Positions 18,850-27,917 of a DNA stretch of 64,000 nt are shown here, in pieces (the stretch's first letter is position 1; every line of letters starts with the position of its first letter). The stretch is from positions 1 through 64,000 of the forward strand of contig NZ_FOMR01000003.1 in NCBI RefSeq assembly GCF_900112705.1, read 5' to 3'. Origin of the DNA: Lentibacillus persicus. Lineage in GTDB: Bacteria; Bacillota; Bacilli; Bacillales; Amphibacillaceae. The notes beneath the pieces were generated by a model that was not told where the DNA came from, did not search any database, and saw nothing but the letters and a program-made list of their open reading frames with translations. Position numbers and translations under genes: made by a program.

Positions 18850-19272
18850 TCAATCGCCTGTCTTTCCTGAAAAAATCATGATGGCGGCCGCGAACCCATA
18901 TCCAGCATGGGCAAGCAGCCAATACACTAAAGCTCCTGCATCTGTCACGTCAGGCGTCCGATGCGATAACATTGTCAGCGGAAAGTATAACCCGCCAATG
19001 ATCACAGCACCGAGTACAAACAGCGAAATGGGTGCCCGCGCTCGCCTCAGAACAAAATATAACGCCGAAACAATGCATACTGACACGATTATATGGAGCG
19101 CAAATTCTTGAACCTCACTCATTGGTGAATTGGAAAGCCATGGAATATAATCCACATTCAATAATAGGGTGTATACGTGTTTTTCGGTCAACAGTTCAAC
19201 ACTTTTAAGCAATATCCCGAGCACAACCCCGGCTAAAATGCCTGTGATAAGCAATCGCATAAATAGTTTCAT
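18850..19272 (-). CDS. Four-helix membrane protein of unknown function
   Basis: 140 aa with hydrophobic segments near 5-25, 58-78, 84-102 and 112-133. No family is recognised with confidence; it loosely recalls YqhR/YagU-like small membrane proteins. It lies between a MATE exporter (start side) and the lysozyme-like gene, with gaps of 15 and 1 bases, so the three probably form one transcript. Confidence 0.65.
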   Translation of the reverse strand: MKLFMRLLITGILAGVVLGILLKSVELLTEKHVYTLLLNVDYIPWLSNSPMSEVQEFALHIIVSVCIVSALYFVLRRARAPISLFVLGAVIIGGLYFPLTMLSHRTPDVTDAGALVYWLLAHAGYGFAAAIMIFSGKTGD

Positions 19273-19287
19273 AGAATTCCCTTCCTG

Positions 19288-20649
19288 CTATCCGTTCGAA
19301 AACAATTCCTTTCGGCGCCATTTGCCAAACCGGTAATACATGAATGCTGCAAAACTGCTCAGCACAAAACTTGCACCCATTCCGACGGCTACCCCGATTT
19401 CGCCAAGCCACGACGAAAATAGATATGCCAATGGAAAACGCAGCACCCAGAAAGAAATAACATTTAAAGCGAGCACCTGGTACATAGCACCGGCGGCCCG
19501 AACGATTCCATTTAAAATAAAATTAATCCCCAGAAACGGATAGCACAATGCCACGATTTGCAAATACCTTGTACCGAACGCTACTGCTTCCTCGTTTTCG
19601 ATAAACATACGGATGCCATACTCCGCGAATATAACCACAAGAACACCAACAAGCAGCATGATCGATAAATTGTAAAGCACACCATATTTGGCAATTTTCT
19701 TTACACGCGGCCAGTCCCGGACCCCAATATTTTGGCCTGCCATGCTGTTCACAGCCGTGCCAAGCGCGTGAGCAGGGAGCATCAGGATACTGTCGAGCCG
19801 CTGGGCTGCCCCATAGCCGGCGACAACACCGCTCCCGAATACCGTGACAACACTCATAATGGCTGCTGACCCGGCAGAAATAACCGCCATTTGCAATCCA
19901 GCCGGAATCCCCAGATTCAATATCAAACCCACTTCTTTTTTGGAAGGAAGGGCCGGGGCGCTGAACGGCGCCAGTTTCTTTGACAGGACATAAATCAAGC
20001 CGTACAGAAAGGCACTCCCCTGTGCCAAAATCGTTGCAAAAGCGGCCCCGATAATACCAAGGTCAAAACCCGCGATAAAGAGCGGGTTCAGCACAACGTT
20101 CAACAGAACAGCAATCATCACAAACCGAAGCGGGGTTCGGCTGTCACCAAGTGCGCGAAGCACCGTACTGATAAAATTATAACCAAACAAGAACAGAATA
20201 CCGAGAAAATTGATCTGCAAATAGTTTTTTGCTTCGTTGAGCATATTTTCCGGTGTGCCCAAGATTCTGAGCAGCTGTTCCGCCAGACTATACCCAAGTG
20301 AACTGAGCATCAGCGCCATAATTGTTAAAATCACAACAAACGCGTTCAAATAGCGTTTCAGTCCGATATCATTATCCTTGCCTTTTTGTTGGGACAAAAT
20401 TGTCAATGCTGCATTATTCAGACCGAGAACAAACGACAGCACTGTAAAGATAATGGTACTCGAAATAGCAACTGAACCGAGCGCATCAGACCCGAGCAAA
20501 TTGCCGACCCAGAGACTGTCCGCGAATTGATAGGATGTCTGAAGGAGGTTTGTCAGCATTAGCGGACCTGAAAAGATTAACAGATGCTTAAATATGCTTC
20601 CTTGTGTGAAATCGTGCTGCTTTTTCATCGGTTCTCTTCTTTTTACCAT
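19288..20649 (-). CDS. MATE-family efflux transporter
   Basis: About 453 aa with 12 membrane segments. The MatE marks are LIFSGPLMLTNLLQTSYQFADSLWV cut in two parts: the opening LIFSGPLMLTNLLQT and then DSLWVGNLLGSDALG. GYGAAQRLDSILMLPAHALG marks the second half. It is expected to export drugs or metabolites using Na+ or H+. The start at 20649 has GGAG eight bases upstream; a second ATG at 20628 is also plausible. Confidence 0.9.
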   Translation of the reverse strand: MVKRREPMKKQHDFTQGSIFKHLLIFSGPLMLTNLLQTSYQFADSLWVGNLLGSDALGSVAISSTIIFTVLSFVLGLNNAALTILSQQKGKDNDIGLKRYLNAFVVILTIMALMLSSLGYSLAEQLLRILGTPENMLNEAKNYLQINFLGILFLFGYNFISTVLRALGDSRTPLRFVMIAVLLNVVLNPLFIAGFDLGIIGAAFATILAQGSAFLYGLIYVLSKKLAPFSAPALPSKKEVGLILNLGIPAGLQMAVISAGSAAIMSVVTVFGSGVVAGYGAAQRLDSILMLPAHALGTAVNSMAGQNIGVRDWPRVKKIAKYGVLYNLSIMLLVGVLVVIFAEYGIRMFIENEEAVAFGTRYLQIVALCYPFLGINFILNGIVRAAGAMYQVLALNVISFWVLRFPLAYLFSSWLGEIGVAVGMGASFVLSSFAAFMYYRFGKWRRKELFSNG

Positions 20650-20800
20650 TACTAAAACTCCAAAGGTATATATTAATTCATCTGTCATTGTAGCATGAAT
20701 GCCGGTTCGTTTCTTTTTCTTATACTTCATTAATTTTTCAAATAGTTACAATAATGTGATATTATATAATTAAGCTTGTTAAAAAAAGGAGATGTTGTTT

Positions 20801-22420
20801 ATGATGCAAACCCCTCTCACCATCGGATCAATGATGGAGCACGCTGAAACGTTCTTCGCTAAAAAGGAAGTTATTTCCCAGACGCACGATAAGCTTCACC
20901 GGCTGACTTATTCAGAAATTGGCGAACGCACACGACGGCTGATGAGTGCTCTCGGGCAACTGGGCGTGCAAAAAGGCGATCGAGTTGGCACGTTAGCCTG
21001 GAATCACCACCGTCATCTTGAAATATATTTTGCCGCTCCGGGAATGAATGCTGTGCTTCATACCATCAATATTCGTTTGTCACCTGAACATATTATTTAT
21101 ATTATAAATCATGCTGAAGATAAAGTCCTGTTTATTGATGAGGATGTTTTGCCGCTCATTGAAAAAGTCCAAAGTCAATTGACCTCCGTCAAAACGTTTA
21201 TTGTCATGACCGATAAGGAAGAACTCCCTGAATCCAGCCTGACACCGCTCTATTCTTATGAAAACCTGCTCCAGACCGGTGACCCTGCTCAATCATTTGC
21301 TACTGATATTGATGAAAACGACCCAGCCGGCATGTGTTACACTTCCGCAACAACTGGCAAACCTAAAGGTGTTATCTATTCGCACCGCGGTATTGTGCTG
21401 CACAGCTACGCGCTCGGTCTTGCGGATACTGCGGCCATTTCAGAGTCCGACGTATCAATGGCTGTTGTTCCGCAATTCCACGTCAATGCCTGGGGAACGC
21501 CATTTGCATGTACCTGGTTTGGCTCCACACAAGTTATGCCGGGTCCGCGTTTTACCCCAAAACGACTCGCAGAATTCATTGAACGGTTCAGAGTAACCAT
21601 CACGGCCGGTGTTCCGACAATCTGGCTCGGCCTCTTGCGTGAACTTGAACAGGGTGACTATGATACATCCAGCCTGCGTTCGGTTCTTTGCGGCGGATCC
21701 GCTGCTCCAAAAGGGTTGATACAAGCATTTGAACAAAAGCTTGGTGTTCCATTTGCGCATGCCTATGGTGCCACCGAAACAACCCCATTAGCGACCTTTT
21801 CCAGGCTGAAAAGCTATCAGCAGGGCTTGAGTGAAGATGAAAAATTGAATGAGCAGGCGAAACAAGGGACACTTGTTCCGGGGCTGCAAATGAAGGTAGT
21901 CGGTAATACTGGCGAAGTTGCCTGGAATGGTGAGGAAATGGGCGAATTGCTGCTGCGCGGACCATGGATAGCCGACGCGTATTACAAAGATGACCGAACC
22001 GCCAATGCTTTTAGTGACGGATGGTACCATACCGGTGATGTTGTGACGGTGGATGAGGAAGGAAATATTCAAATCGTTGACCGTACGAAAGATCTGATAA
22101 AAAGCGGTGGTGAATGGATTTCATCGGTGGAAATTGAAAACGCTATCATGGCGCATGATGCTGTCTTTGAAGCCAGCGTTGTCTCAATGCCGGATCCGCA
22201 ATGGCAGGAGCGGCCAATTGCCTGCGTCGTATTGCACGAAGGCTATGCCGACAATGTCGGTAAAAATGAGCTGCTTGACTTCATCCGACCGCAATTTGCC
22301 AAATGGTGGCTGCCTGACGATGTTCTGTTCCTCGACGAAATCCCGAAAACCTCTGTCGGTAAATTCCTGAAACGGGAATTGCGCGAACAAGTAAAAGAAC
22401 ATTTAAAGGTGCAGGAATAA
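20801..22420 (+). CDS. Fatty acyl-CoA ligase (AMP-binding, medium/long chain)
   Basis: About 539 aa. The AMP-binding motif is YTSATTGKPKGV (alanine where glycine is usual), followed by AHAYGATETTPLAT, GWYHTGDVV, VDRTKDLIKSGGEWIS, and the C-terminal catalytic lysine in PKTSVGKFLKREL. It activates a fatty acid to acyl-CoA via acyl-AMP. Sequence and size resemble AlkK-type enzymes; chain length cannot be fixed. AAAGGAGATG lies before the paired ATGs at 20801/20804. It ends in front of an inverted-repeat element. Confidence 0.9.
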   Translation: MMQTPLTIGSMMEHAETFFAKKEVISQTHDKLHRLTYSEIGERTRRLMSALGQLGVQKGDRVGTLAWNHHRHLEIYFAAPGMNAVLHTINIRLSPEHIIYIINHAEDKVLFIDEDVLPLIEKVQSQLTSVKTFIVMTDKEELPESSLTPLYSYENLLQTGDPAQSFATDIDENDPAGMCYTSATTGKPKGVIYSHRGIVLHSYALGLADTAAISESDVSMAVVPQFHVNAWGTPFACTWFGSTQVMPGPRFTPKRLAEFIERFRVTITAGVPTIWLGLLRELEQGDYDTSSLRSVLCGGSAAPKGLIQAFEQKLGVPFAHAYGATETTPLATFSRLKSYQQGLSEDEKLNEQAKQGTLVPGLQMKVVGNTGEVAWNGEEMGELLLRGPWIADAYYKDDRTANAFSDGWYHTGDVVTVDEEGNIQIVDRTKDLIKSGGEWISSVEIENAIMAHDAVFEASVVSMPDPQWQERPIACVVLHEGYADNVGKNELLDFIRPQFAKWWLPDDVLFLDEIPKTSVGKFLKRELREQVKEHLKVQE

Positions 22421-22430
22421 TGTAAACTTA

Positions 22431-22560
22431 AGAAGCTGAGACAAAAGGCTTTTAAGTAAATGAAAAGACGAACGATAATTAGGATGGGTTGCGGACTACA
22501 TCGCTTCGGAAACCTACATTATCGTTCGCCTTTTATATTAATTATGTCCCATCCCCTTTT
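22431..22560. repeat. Inverted-repeat element, about 130 bp (copy 2)
   Basis: The left end reads GCTGAGACAAAAGG and the right end TATGTCCCATCCCC. Inside, GACGAACGATAAT (22467-22479) pairs with ATTATCGTTCGCC (22518-22530). The outer and second arms are recognisably the same as in the 3198-3450 element, while the core is different and much shorter. Like copy 1 it lies between two convergent genes. Confidence 0.75.
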
Positions 22561-22566
22561 CATGGA

Positions 22567-23601
22567 CTACATAAATGAACTCACGATCGCTGCAGCCTTT
22601 TCTTCGGTCTCGATAAAGCCAACACCCTGCCCGGCCCACAAAGATTGCATTTCCGCCATCGCAAAGTCCTTGCCGGCTGCGCGTATATCTTTCGTCATCT
22701 GATTCTGGACCGGAAATGGCAACGGCGCTATTCCGCTCGTCTCCACCTCATCGACAAACCGATTGCGGATAGCGCGCGCCGGACGCCCGGAAAACACTTT
22801 CGTAATGACCGTGTCATTGGTTTCAGCTTTCATAAGCGCCCTGCGATAGGCTGGGTTCGTGCCAGCTTCTTCTGCGAGTAAAAACCGTGTGCCCAATTGA
22901 ACGGCTGATGCACCCATTGCGAATAATGCATCCGCTTGAGATTTTGTATGTATGCCGCCTGCTGCAATTACCGGCAGCTCAGTATATTCCAAAAGTTCCT
23001 GAACAAGAACGTGCAAGCCGATCTGGCAGCCATCAGGGAATTTTTCTGTATTAAACGTACTCCGGTGACCGCCTGCTTCCATCCCTTGTGCCACAATCGC
23101 GTCATAGCCTGCTTCCTCCAGCTGCCTGGCTTCCTCAAGGTTGGTTGCCATGCCAATTAACGTCACATTGTTAGCCTTCAAGCGATCAATTAATACGTAT
23201 GAAAGTACGCCAAATGCCGTACTAACGACAGAAATATTTTCTTCGAGGATGACATTAATTTTTTCATGTAAATGGTCATGAACCTTAATCGTGTTCGCCC
23301 CGGCATCGATTCCTAATTCGGAGCGGTACTGGTTGAGCAATTGCTGCATAGGCGCGACATCTGCATAAAACGACTCCAAGTTTGCAGCAAACACATTTAC
23401 AGCAAATGGTTGTTCAGTCAGCTGTCTCGTTTTTTGTATTTCTTCCTGTAATGTTTTATCACTCATATACCCTGCCCCAATAGTGCCAAGGCCGCCCGCA
23501 TTGGAAACACTGGCAACTAAATCAGGCGTTGTAATGCCGCCCGCCATTCCAGCCTGAACAATTGGTGCATGGATGCCGATTTTATTTATAAATGAGCTCA
23601 T
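22567..23601 (-). CDS. Nitronate monooxygenase (NPD-like flavoprotein)
   Basis: 344 aa TIM-barrel FMN enzyme. The N-terminus PIVQAGMAGGITTPDLVASV and SNAGGLGTIGAG, then VAQGMEAGGHR with the active-site histidine, AAGGIHT and the FMN phosphate-binding GASAVQLGTRFL are the family marks. It oxidises nitronates; FabK enoyl reductases are close relatives, but GMEAGGHRS and length favour nitronate monooxygenase. The ATG at 23601 follows GGGAGGGGGGGATAGC. Confidence 0.85.
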   Translation of the reverse strand: MSSFINKIGIHAPIVQAGMAGGITTPDLVASVSNAGGLGTIGAGYMSDKTLQEEIQKTRQLTEQPFAVNVFAANLESFYADVAPMQQLLNQYRSELGIDAGANTIKVHDHLHEKINVILEENISVVSTAFGVLSYVLIDRLKANNVTLIGMATNLEEARQLEEAGYDAIVAQGMEAGGHRSTFNTEKFPDGCQIGLHVLVQELLEYTELPVIAAGGIHTKSQADALFAMGASAVQLGTRFLLAEEAGTNPAYRRALMKAETNDTVITKVFSGRPARAIRNRFVDEVETSGIAPLPFPVQNQMTKDIRAAGKDFAMAEMQSLWAGQGVGFIETEEKAAAIVSSFM

Positions 23602-23674
23602 GCTATCCCCCCCTCCCTCTATTCTTGTCTCTAAGCATATCATAGTTACATTTTAAAAAGCCTCTCACAATATG

Positions 23675-23715
23675 AAAAGAGCTATTTCACAATTGAACCC
23701 TGTAAAATAGCTCTC
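23675..23715 (-). terminator. Intrinsic terminator of the TRAP operon
   Basis: AGAGCTATTT (23678-23687) and AAATAGCTCT (23704-23713) form a 10-bp stem followed on the minus strand by TTTTC, just after the permease stop. Confidence 0.75.
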
Positions 23716-23719
23716 TGAT

Positions 23720-25897
23720 TCACACATTGTCCTGGGCGGTTAACATGCCTGATTTATCGTTTTTGTTCTTTTTCCACCATTGGTAAAGAATGATGACAGC
23801 AAATAGCCCGACGCCGATGAGATCTGTCCATAATGAATGATTAAGCAGCACAACAGCGGCCGATACAGCCAGAACACGTTCAATCCAGCCAAACTTGGCC
23901 AACAGATAGCTTTGAATAAACGTCGACCAGGCTATAATTCCAATAAATGCTGTCGTAATGCTCAACAAAATCTGTACCATTGTAGCAGTATCATCCTGCA
24001 AAATCAGGATTGGATTAAGCACAAACGCAAACGGCAAGAGCAATGCGCCCATATCAAATTTGAACCCTTGTACACCGGTTGCCACCGGGTCTGCCTTGGC
24101 AATCCCCGCTGTGGCGTATGCCGGCAAGTTAATCGGCGGTGTATCATCAGCAAGGATACCATAATAAAACACGAACAAATGCGCTGCCAGCACCGGAATC
24201 CCAAGCTGAATCAAAGCCGGCGCCATGACCGCTGCAAGCACGATATAAGTTGCAGTTGTCGGCAGTCCAAGTCCCATAATAATACACGCAACCATGGTGA
24301 AGAGCAAGACAAGGAAAATCTGGTTGTTTGCCAAATCGAGTATCAAGCCTGAGAATATCGGTCCCAGACCCGTCATTGTCACAACACCCGTCAGTATACC
24401 GGCAGCCGCACATGCTGCTACAACGCTTAGTGCATTTTTGGCACCAATCTCAAGTGCCGTAAAAAACTCTTTCCAGCCAAATTTATCCTGTTTCTCGCCT
24501 TCAGCTTTTTTACCCAGCGCATACCAGATGAGCGCAAACATTAATGCACCGATGGAAACAAATGTCACGTACTGATTAAGTCCGAAGAGCAAATGTGCTG
24601 CATAGGCTGCACCGGTAAACAGAAGCGCAACCAGAAAGCCGGCTCCAAGGCGCTGCTGCATACGATAAGAAAACAACGCAATCGTAATTGTTCCGATAAT
24701 CGCCATGAACGAAGCCAAGATCGGCGTCAGACGCATAATAAGCAGCACAACAATGGCTACGATCGGCAGCAGCAAATAACCTCGGCCGGCCAGAATTTTC
24801 CATGGCGATACGAGCTCCGTACGCGGAATACCGACCAAATTATTCTTGCTTGCTTCCAGATGAACCATGAATATAATAGCTGTATAACTAAGCAGTGCCG
24901 GAATAGCAGCCGATTTAACAATTTCCAAATATGATATACCGGTGAAATCAGCCATAATAAAAGCGGCCGCCCCCATCACCGGCGGCAAAAGCTGGCCACT
25001 GGACGATGCTGCTACCTCTATACCACCGGCCACCTTTGGTTTAAATCCAGTCTTCTTCATTAACGGAATTGTAAACGTCCCGGTTGTGACTGCATTGGCC
25101 ACTGAACTGCCGGAGATTGATCCCATCATGCCGGATGAAATAACCGAAGCTTTGGCAGGTCCGCCTTTAAAGGAGCCGACAAGCGACATTGCGAGATCGA
25201 TAAACATTTTCCCGGCTCCGGTCACTTCCAAAAACGCACCAAATAAAATAAAAATAAATACATATTGTGCTGACACAGTTAATGGCGTCCCAAAGATACC
25301 TTCGTTGGACAGATACATAAACTCAGCGATTTCGCTCCATGTAAAGCCAAAGTGATTCAGCGTGTCAGGCAAAATAGCCCGCGCTCCGAGAAAATCAGGC
25401 AAATATGTATCTCCAAGCCACGCATAAAGCATAAACACCGTTGCCAAAATGACAAGCGGTTTCCCGACAACGCGCCGTGTAGCCTCCAGGACAAGCAGTA
25501 AGGCAATAAAGGACATCGTCGTATCGAGTGCATTAGGGTTGCCGACCTTACCAACAAGAACATCAGAAATCATTATAATATAAACACCGGTCGAGGCCCC
25601 CAGAAGTGCAAGCACGATATCATACCAGGGTATTTTCGTTTGTCCGAGGTTCTTTTTATATGGAAAGACCAAAAATATGAGGGTTAATGCAAAAGCCAGA
25701 TGTACGGCAGTCAGTTGGCGATTCGGCAACATGTCAATTCCGGCTGAGTACAGATGAAACAATGAAAACGCCACAGCCACAATCAGTACAATGAGTGCCA
25801 TTTTGCCATAGAGTGTTCTGTCACTGCCTTCGAGCTCTTCCAGCTGTTTGTTCATTTCTTCCTGACTGACTGTTTTATCTAAATTTGAGTCCGCCAT
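23720..25897 (-). CDS. TRAP transporter fused permease (4TM/12TM)
   Basis: 725 aa, the size of fused DctQ-DctM permeases used with TAXI binding proteins. The N-terminal small-subunit part (about 30-200) is followed by the large DctM-like part with GGPAKASVISSGMMGSISGS, ANAVTTGTFTIPLMKKTGFK and GAAAFIMADFTGI. Near the C-terminus, YGILADDTPPINLPAYATAG is typical of this subfamily. Uptake is driven by an ion gradient, usually Na+. Substrate unknown. Confidence 0.92.
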   Translation of the reverse strand: MADSNLDKTVSQEEMNKQLEELEGSDRTLYGKMALIVLIVAVAFSLFHLYSAGIDMLPNRQLTAVHLAFALTLIFLVFPYKKNLGQTKIPWYDIVLALLGASTGVYIIMISDVLVGKVGNPNALDTTMSFIALLLVLEATRRVVGKPLVILATVFMLYAWLGDTYLPDFLGARAILPDTLNHFGFTWSEIAEFMYLSNEGIFGTPLTVSAQYVFIFILFGAFLEVTGAGKMFIDLAMSLVGSFKGGPAKASVISSGMMGSISGSSVANAVTTGTFTIPLMKKTGFKPKVAGGIEVAASSSGQLLPPVMGAAAFIMADFTGISYLEIVKSAAIPALLSYTAIIFMVHLEASKNNLVGIPRTELVSPWKILAGRGYLLLPIVAIVVLLIMRLTPILASFMAIIGTITIALFSYRMQQRLGAGFLVALLFTGAAYAAHLLFGLNQYVTFVSIGALMFALIWYALGKKAEGEKQDKFGWKEFFTALEIGAKNALSVVAACAAAGILTGVVTMTGLGPIFSGLILDLANNQIFLVLLFTMVACIIMGLGLPTTATYIVLAAVMAPALIQLGIPVLAAHLFVFYYGILADDTPPINLPAYATAGIAKADPVATGVQGFKFDMGALLLPFAFVLNPILILQDDTATMVQILLSITTAFIGIIAWSTFIQSYLLAKFGWIERVLAVSAAVVLLNHSLWTDLIGVGLFAVIILYQWWKKNKNDKSGMLTAQDNV

Positions 25898-26041
25898 AAA
25901 GAACCCCCCTTCTGTTGTTCAGGCACCCAACAGACAGCAGACCGCCCAAGCCCACCGGCCAATTGTTCCTGAATATCCTTTGCCGACCGCGTCAACAGGA
26001 TATTATCATGATAGTTTTCCTATAAAATGAATCGGACATTT

Positions 26042-26072
26042 ACTGGCAGTGCCTTTCCGTTCTTTGAAAGGT
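26042..26072 (-). other. Hairpin in the DUF1850-permease spacer
   Basis: ACTGGCAGT and ACTGCCAGT with inner CCTTTC/GAAAGG form a stable stem 10 bases after the DUF1850 stop, inside the TRAP operon. There is no T-run, so it may stabilise the upstream mRNA or act as a weak attenuator. Confidence 0.5.
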
Positions 26073-26081
26073 TACTGCCAG

Positions 26082-26609
26082 TTACATGCGGGATAAAAAA
26101 GAAAACCAATTTTCTTGTTCAATCACTAGCGAAAATGTCCTTCCTTCAAATGGTTTTTGTGAGATATTCCATGTACGGCCATCAATTGTCAATTTTTGTT
26201 CGGCAATACTTACAGGGTGAAACAGTATCTCCTGGAATGTCTTCTCAATATCATCGATTACGTAATAGCCGTCCTCCATGCGATCAGTCGCCCCCGGAGG
26301 AGGATTTGTTTCAATGCCTGCCCCAAAGCTGCAATTCCAGCTCTCCATCAACACCATCTCATACGCTTTGTTCACTTCATATTTTTCAATAATCGGACAC
26401 TTGGCCACTGAATGAAGATAGCGTGAAGAAAAAGTTGTATCGGCATTTATCCGCTCAGCGATTAATACATCGCCATTATCTGCCATTGCGTACATGACAT
26501 ACACATCGTTCGTAAACAAATAAATGCCGGCAAAAATAATGAAACTGATAAGTAACACGGCAAGCCTGCGTTTATACAGGCTTTGCCGTTTCCCTGAAGA
26601 AGCCGTCAT
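26082..26609 (-). CDS. DUF1850 protein of a TAXI-TRAP locus
   Basis: 175 aa with one N-terminal membrane segment (about 15-32) and an exported domain. The marks are SRYLHSVAKCPIIEKYEV and GAGIETNPPPGATDRMEDGYY, typical of DUF1850, which almost always accompanies TAXI-type TRAP transporters. Exact role unknown. Its ATG overlaps the TAXI stop by one base (TAATG), so translation is coupled. Confidence 0.85.
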   Translation of the reverse strand: MTASSGKRQSLYKRRLAVLLISFIIFAGIYLFTNDVYVMYAMADNGDVLIAERINADTTFSSRYLHSVAKCPIIEKYEVNKAYEMVLMESWNCSFGAGIETNPPPGATDRMEDGYYVIDDIEKTFQEILFHPVSIAEQKLTIDGRTWNISQKPFEGRTFSLVIEQENWFSFLSRM

Positions 26610-27655
26610 TACTCGACCGAGATACCTTCTTCTTCATAATATTTGGCTGCACCAGGATGAAGATCAATGGACATGCCATCTGTCGCACCTTCCAACGTTA
26701 TATCTGACCCACGATCATGTGCGGCCTCCAGCGCGTCTTTATTTTCGAACATGGATTTTGTCATATTATAAACCGTGTCTTCCGGAAGTTCGGAGTCCAC
26801 GACAAGGATTGCCATAACGGCCACTGTGTTAATCTCTTCTTCCTGGCCGTAATCGGCATATGTGTCAGCAGAAATTGTCTTTTCTGTGTAGTACGAGTAT
26901 TCCGAAGTCAGATTGCTTATGACCTCATCAGAGAGTGAAAGGACTTTAACATCTTTACTTGCTCCCAATTCCTGAATAGCGCTTGTTGGCGCACCACCAA
27001 CGATAAACGCTGCATCAAGCGTACCATTTTGCAAGCCCTGTGATGCATCGCCAAAGCCCATATACTCAGCTGTCAGATCATCATACGTAAGCCCCGCTGC
27101 TCCCAGTACTTGATTGGCATTTGCCTCGGTACCGCTGCCCTGGTCCCCGACAGCAACAGTTTTGCCTTCCAAATCTTCAAGTGATCCAATCTCGCTGTCA
27201 GCCGTTGTGACAACTTGAATATCTTCAGGATAAAGCGAAGTCATGCCTGCCATATTATCGACCGTATTGCCTTCAAAATCTTCGAGCGTCTCACCGTTCA
27301 CTGCGTAGTATGCAATATCGTTTTGTATTAAAACAGCATCATATTTACCTTCAGCCAGCTCCTGCGCATTGGTTACTGATGCTCCGGTCGAAACAGCCCT
27401 TGATTGTGAAACCCCTTCTGCATTTGAGAAAATCTGCTCGGTCATCGCGACACCCAGCGGGTAATACGTTCCGCTTGTTCCTCCCGTTCCAAGCGTCACA
27501 CGAACTTCTTCAGACGATGAGGCGTCATCTCCGCCGCCATTATCACTGTTTCCGCTGTCATCACTACCACCGCCTTCATTCTGTGCACTGCCACAGCCTG
27601 CAAGAGCAAACAGCATGACGATAAGTAACAAGCCTGCGAGTTTTAGACTTCTCAT
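26609..27655 (-). CDS. TAXI-family TRAP solute-binding lipoprotein
   Basis: 348 aa. A lipobox (ALAGC, Cys about residue 21) is followed by a Gly/Asn/Asp-rich linker, then the TAXI domain starting VRVTLGTGGTSGTYYPLGVA, with KTVAVGDQGSGTEANANQVL in the middle and AFIVGGAPTSAIQELG. It captures a substrate outside the cell and delivers it to the fused permease. The substrate is unknown; glutamate-type acids are known for some TAXI proteins. A good promoter (27698-27726) precedes it. Confidence 0.92.
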   Translation of the reverse strand: MRSLKLAGLLLIVMLFALAGCGSAQNEGGGSDDSGNSDNGGGDDASSSEEVRVTLGTGGTSGTYYPLGVAMTEQIFSNAEGVSQSRAVSTGASVTNAQELAEGKYDAVLIQNDIAYYAVNGETLEDFEGNTVDNMAGMTSLYPEDIQVVTTADSEIGSLEDLEGKTVAVGDQGSGTEANANQVLGAAGLTYDDLTAEYMGFGDASQGLQNGTLDAAFIVGGAPTSAIQELGASKDVKVLSLSDEVISNLTSEYSYYTEKTISADTYADYGQEEEINTVAVMAILVVDSELPEDTVYNMTKSMFENKDALEAAHDRGSDITLEGATDGMSIDLHPGAAKYYEEEGISVE

Positions 27656-27697
27656 GACACTTCCCCCTTTATTTTTTTGAATATAACACTTATTTAA

Positions 27698-27726
27698 ATT
27701 TAAACCGTTTTCATGTTGGTTGTCAA
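27698..27726 (-). promoter_or_regulatory. Promoter of the TAXI-TRAP operon
   Basis: On the minus strand: TTGACA (27726-27721), a 17-bp spacer and TTAAAT (27703-27698). It faces the regulator promoter about 90 bp away. Confidence 0.7.
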
Positions 27727-27814
27727 GTTCTTACAGCTTGATAGTCTGTTATCTTATGAGAAATATACCAGAGTATAATAATTTACTATACTGAATGATT
27801 ATGCAAATTACTTC

Positions 27815-27843
27815 TTGACAATATTTAGAAAATTCCGTATTAT
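27815..27843 (+). promoter_or_regulatory. Promoter of the divergent regulator
   Basis: A consensus TTGACA (27815-27820), 17-bp spacer and TATTAT (27838-27843). Confidence 0.75.
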
Positions 27844-27917
27844 AACTTTAACGATTTTTGTCATCTGTCAAAAAGGGGCTCGACTTGGAAAGACATTTGG
27901 GTGAAGGAGGAATGAAT

